NCBI GenBank assembly: GCA_023228765.1
Contig: JALOAM010000174.1
Span: forward strand, 1-6,240
Length of the DNA stretch: 6,240 nt
DNA from: Dehalococcoidia bacterium
GTDB lineage: Bacteria > Chloroflexota > Dehalococcoidia > UBA2979
Reading direction: 5' to 3'
A program made the translations under genes and the position numbers. Of this stretch, positions 5,343-6,240 are shown one piece after another. Within the stretch, counting starts at the first letter, position 1. The number at the start of each line of letters is the position of its first letter. Below the pieces are notes generated by a model, which worked only from the letters and a program-made list of their open reading frames with translations, searched no databases and had not been told where the DNA came from.

Positions 5343-6240
5343 CGCAGGCATTCGAAGACACCGCACTCGCGGACGCCGGCCTCGACGCGCTGCTCTCGAA
5401 GGGGCGGCGCTCCGGGCATGTGACCGCGGACGACGTCATCGAGGCGATCCCCGAGGCTGAGCTGAACGCGGAGAAGCTCTCCGCGGTCATCGCCCAGCTC
5501 TCCGAGAACGGGATCTCCGTCCGCATCGACCCCGTGGGCCGGGAGGCCTCCGAGGTGGTGCAGGCCGCCAAGCGCATCGTGGACGAGGTCTCGGGCATCG
5601 ACGACCCCGTCCGCATGTACCTGCGGGAGATCGGCAAGGTCTCCTTGCTGACCGCCGACGACGAGAAGCGGCTGTCGAGGGCCATCGAGGAGTGGATCCA
5701 CGTCGAGACGATCGTGGAGGACTACCGCGAGGAGACCGGCGACGACCCGAGCTGGTCCGAGGTGTTCGTGGAGCTGTTGAAGCAGTTCCACGCCGACCGC
5801 CCGATCTACCAGTTCGTCTCGCGCTACCTCGAGCTGCCTCGGCAGTCCGTGTCCGAGCGCATCCTGGACCGCGAGTTCCGGAAGGCGATCGACGGCGAAC
5901 TGGACGAGGAGCTCCACGCTGCCGTCCAGAAGGAGTTCAAGTGGGACGCCGACAAGGCGCGTGACCAGATCTTCCGTCACTCGATCATCACGCACATCCT
6001 GCGGCCGGAGCACATCCGGTGGGCAGCTGACGAAGTCGGCAACGAGTCCAAGCTGTTCCCGGCGCCGAAGAACCTGCCGGAGAAGCTGGAGGCGGAGCAC
6101 GGCGGCGCGTTCCAGTACTACTTCCAGAAGATCATCTTCGACGGGAAGCGCAGCGAGCGGCAGCTGACGGAGGCGAACCTCCGGCTGGTCGTCTCGGTGG
6201 CGAAGAAGTACATCGGCCGAGGCATGTCCCTGCTGGACCT
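5339..6240 (+). CDS. rpoD: RNA polymerase primary sigma factor RpoD/SigA, N-terminal part (3' end outside window)
   Basis: Primary sigma factor that directs RNA polymerase to housekeeping promoters. I translated the frame from ATG 5339, which stays open to the window end: 300 full codons. Residues about 5-65 fit region 1.1 (acidic, helical; HVTADDVIEAIPEAELNAEK). DDPVRMYLREIGKVSLLTAD (88-107) is region 1.2. Residues about 118-270 form a long non-conserved helical insertion between regions 1.2 and 2.1, typical of group 1 sigma factors. ERQLTEANLRLVVSVAKKYI (273-292) and GRGMSLLDL are region 2.1 entering 2.2. Regions 2.3-4.2, which read the promoter, lie beyond the window. The start overlaps the dnaG stop as ATGA; GAGAGGTG (5327-5334) just upstream is a fair ribosome binding site. 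Region 1.1 marks it as a group 1 factor, not an alternative sigma. Confidence 0.96.
   Translation, partial: MTQAFEDTALADAGLDALLSKGRRSGHVTADDVIEAIPEAELNAEKLSAVIAQLSENGISVRIDPVGREASEVVQAAKRIVDEVSGIDDPVRMYLREIGKVSLLTADDEKRLSRAIEEWIHVETIVEDYREETGDDPSWSEVFVELLKQFHADRPIYQFVSRYLELPRQSVSERILDREFRKAIDGELDEELHAAVQKEFKWDADKARDQIFRHSIITHILRPEHIRWAADEVGNESKLFPAPKNLPEKLEAEHGGAFQYYFQKIIFDGKRSERQLTEANLRLVVSVAKKYIGRGMSLLD

Noticed and set aside
5324..6100. 258-codon minus-strand frame opposite rpoD
   Set aside because: Antisense to clear sigma regions 1.1 to the insertion; rich in Leu/Val/Asp/Arg repeats from codon reversal, no domain seen.

Overview
The window looks like a housekeeping region of a very GC-rich bacterial chromosome. 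All convincing genes lie on the plus strand. In order they are: the 3' part of a dGTP triphosphohydrolase gene (dgt), two membrane-anchored SH3-like/CARDB proteins, a small DinB-like helical protein, a repeat-rich intergenic stretch of about 330 bases, a complete DNA primase gene (dnaG), and the 5' half of the primary sigma factor gene (rpoD). A dgt, dnaG, rpoD neighbourhood is a known arrangement in Chloroflexota and some Clostridia. High GC, the primase zinc motif HCFGACSTGGD, and the SH3-plus-CARDB proteins with Thr/Pro linkers suggest Chloroflexota, perhaps a Dehalococcoidia-like lineage. That placement is inference, not a search result.

Positions 1-3029 form a compact gene string with gaps of 5, 16 and 9 bases, consistent with one transcript. 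dgt controls dNTP pools. The next two proteins share one architecture (N-terminal membrane anchor, extracytoplasmic SH3-like domain, one or two CARDB beta-sandwiches) and are probably tandem paralogues inserted between dgt and dnaG. The fourth protein resembles the DinB/YfiT four-helix bundle but lacks an obvious metal-binding triad.

Positions 3030-3359 contain no gene. They hold about five tandem copies of a 16-bp unit, then two inverted copies of a C/G-rich hairpin repeat with G-quadruplex-capable arms, then a less GC-rich stretch that probably carries the dnaG promoter. This is the least ordinary part of the window.

Positions 3360-6240 hold dnaG and rpoD, joined by a four-base ATGA overlap that implies translational coupling. 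This is the replication-initiation/transcription core of the macromolecular synthesis operon, without rpsU. rpoD runs off the window just inside region 2.

I see no tRNA, rRNA, CRISPR array, transposase, toxin-antitoxin pair or defence system. I found no clear candidate for a new biological system. The best leads are the composite intergenic repeat and the uncharacterised SH3/CARDB pair.
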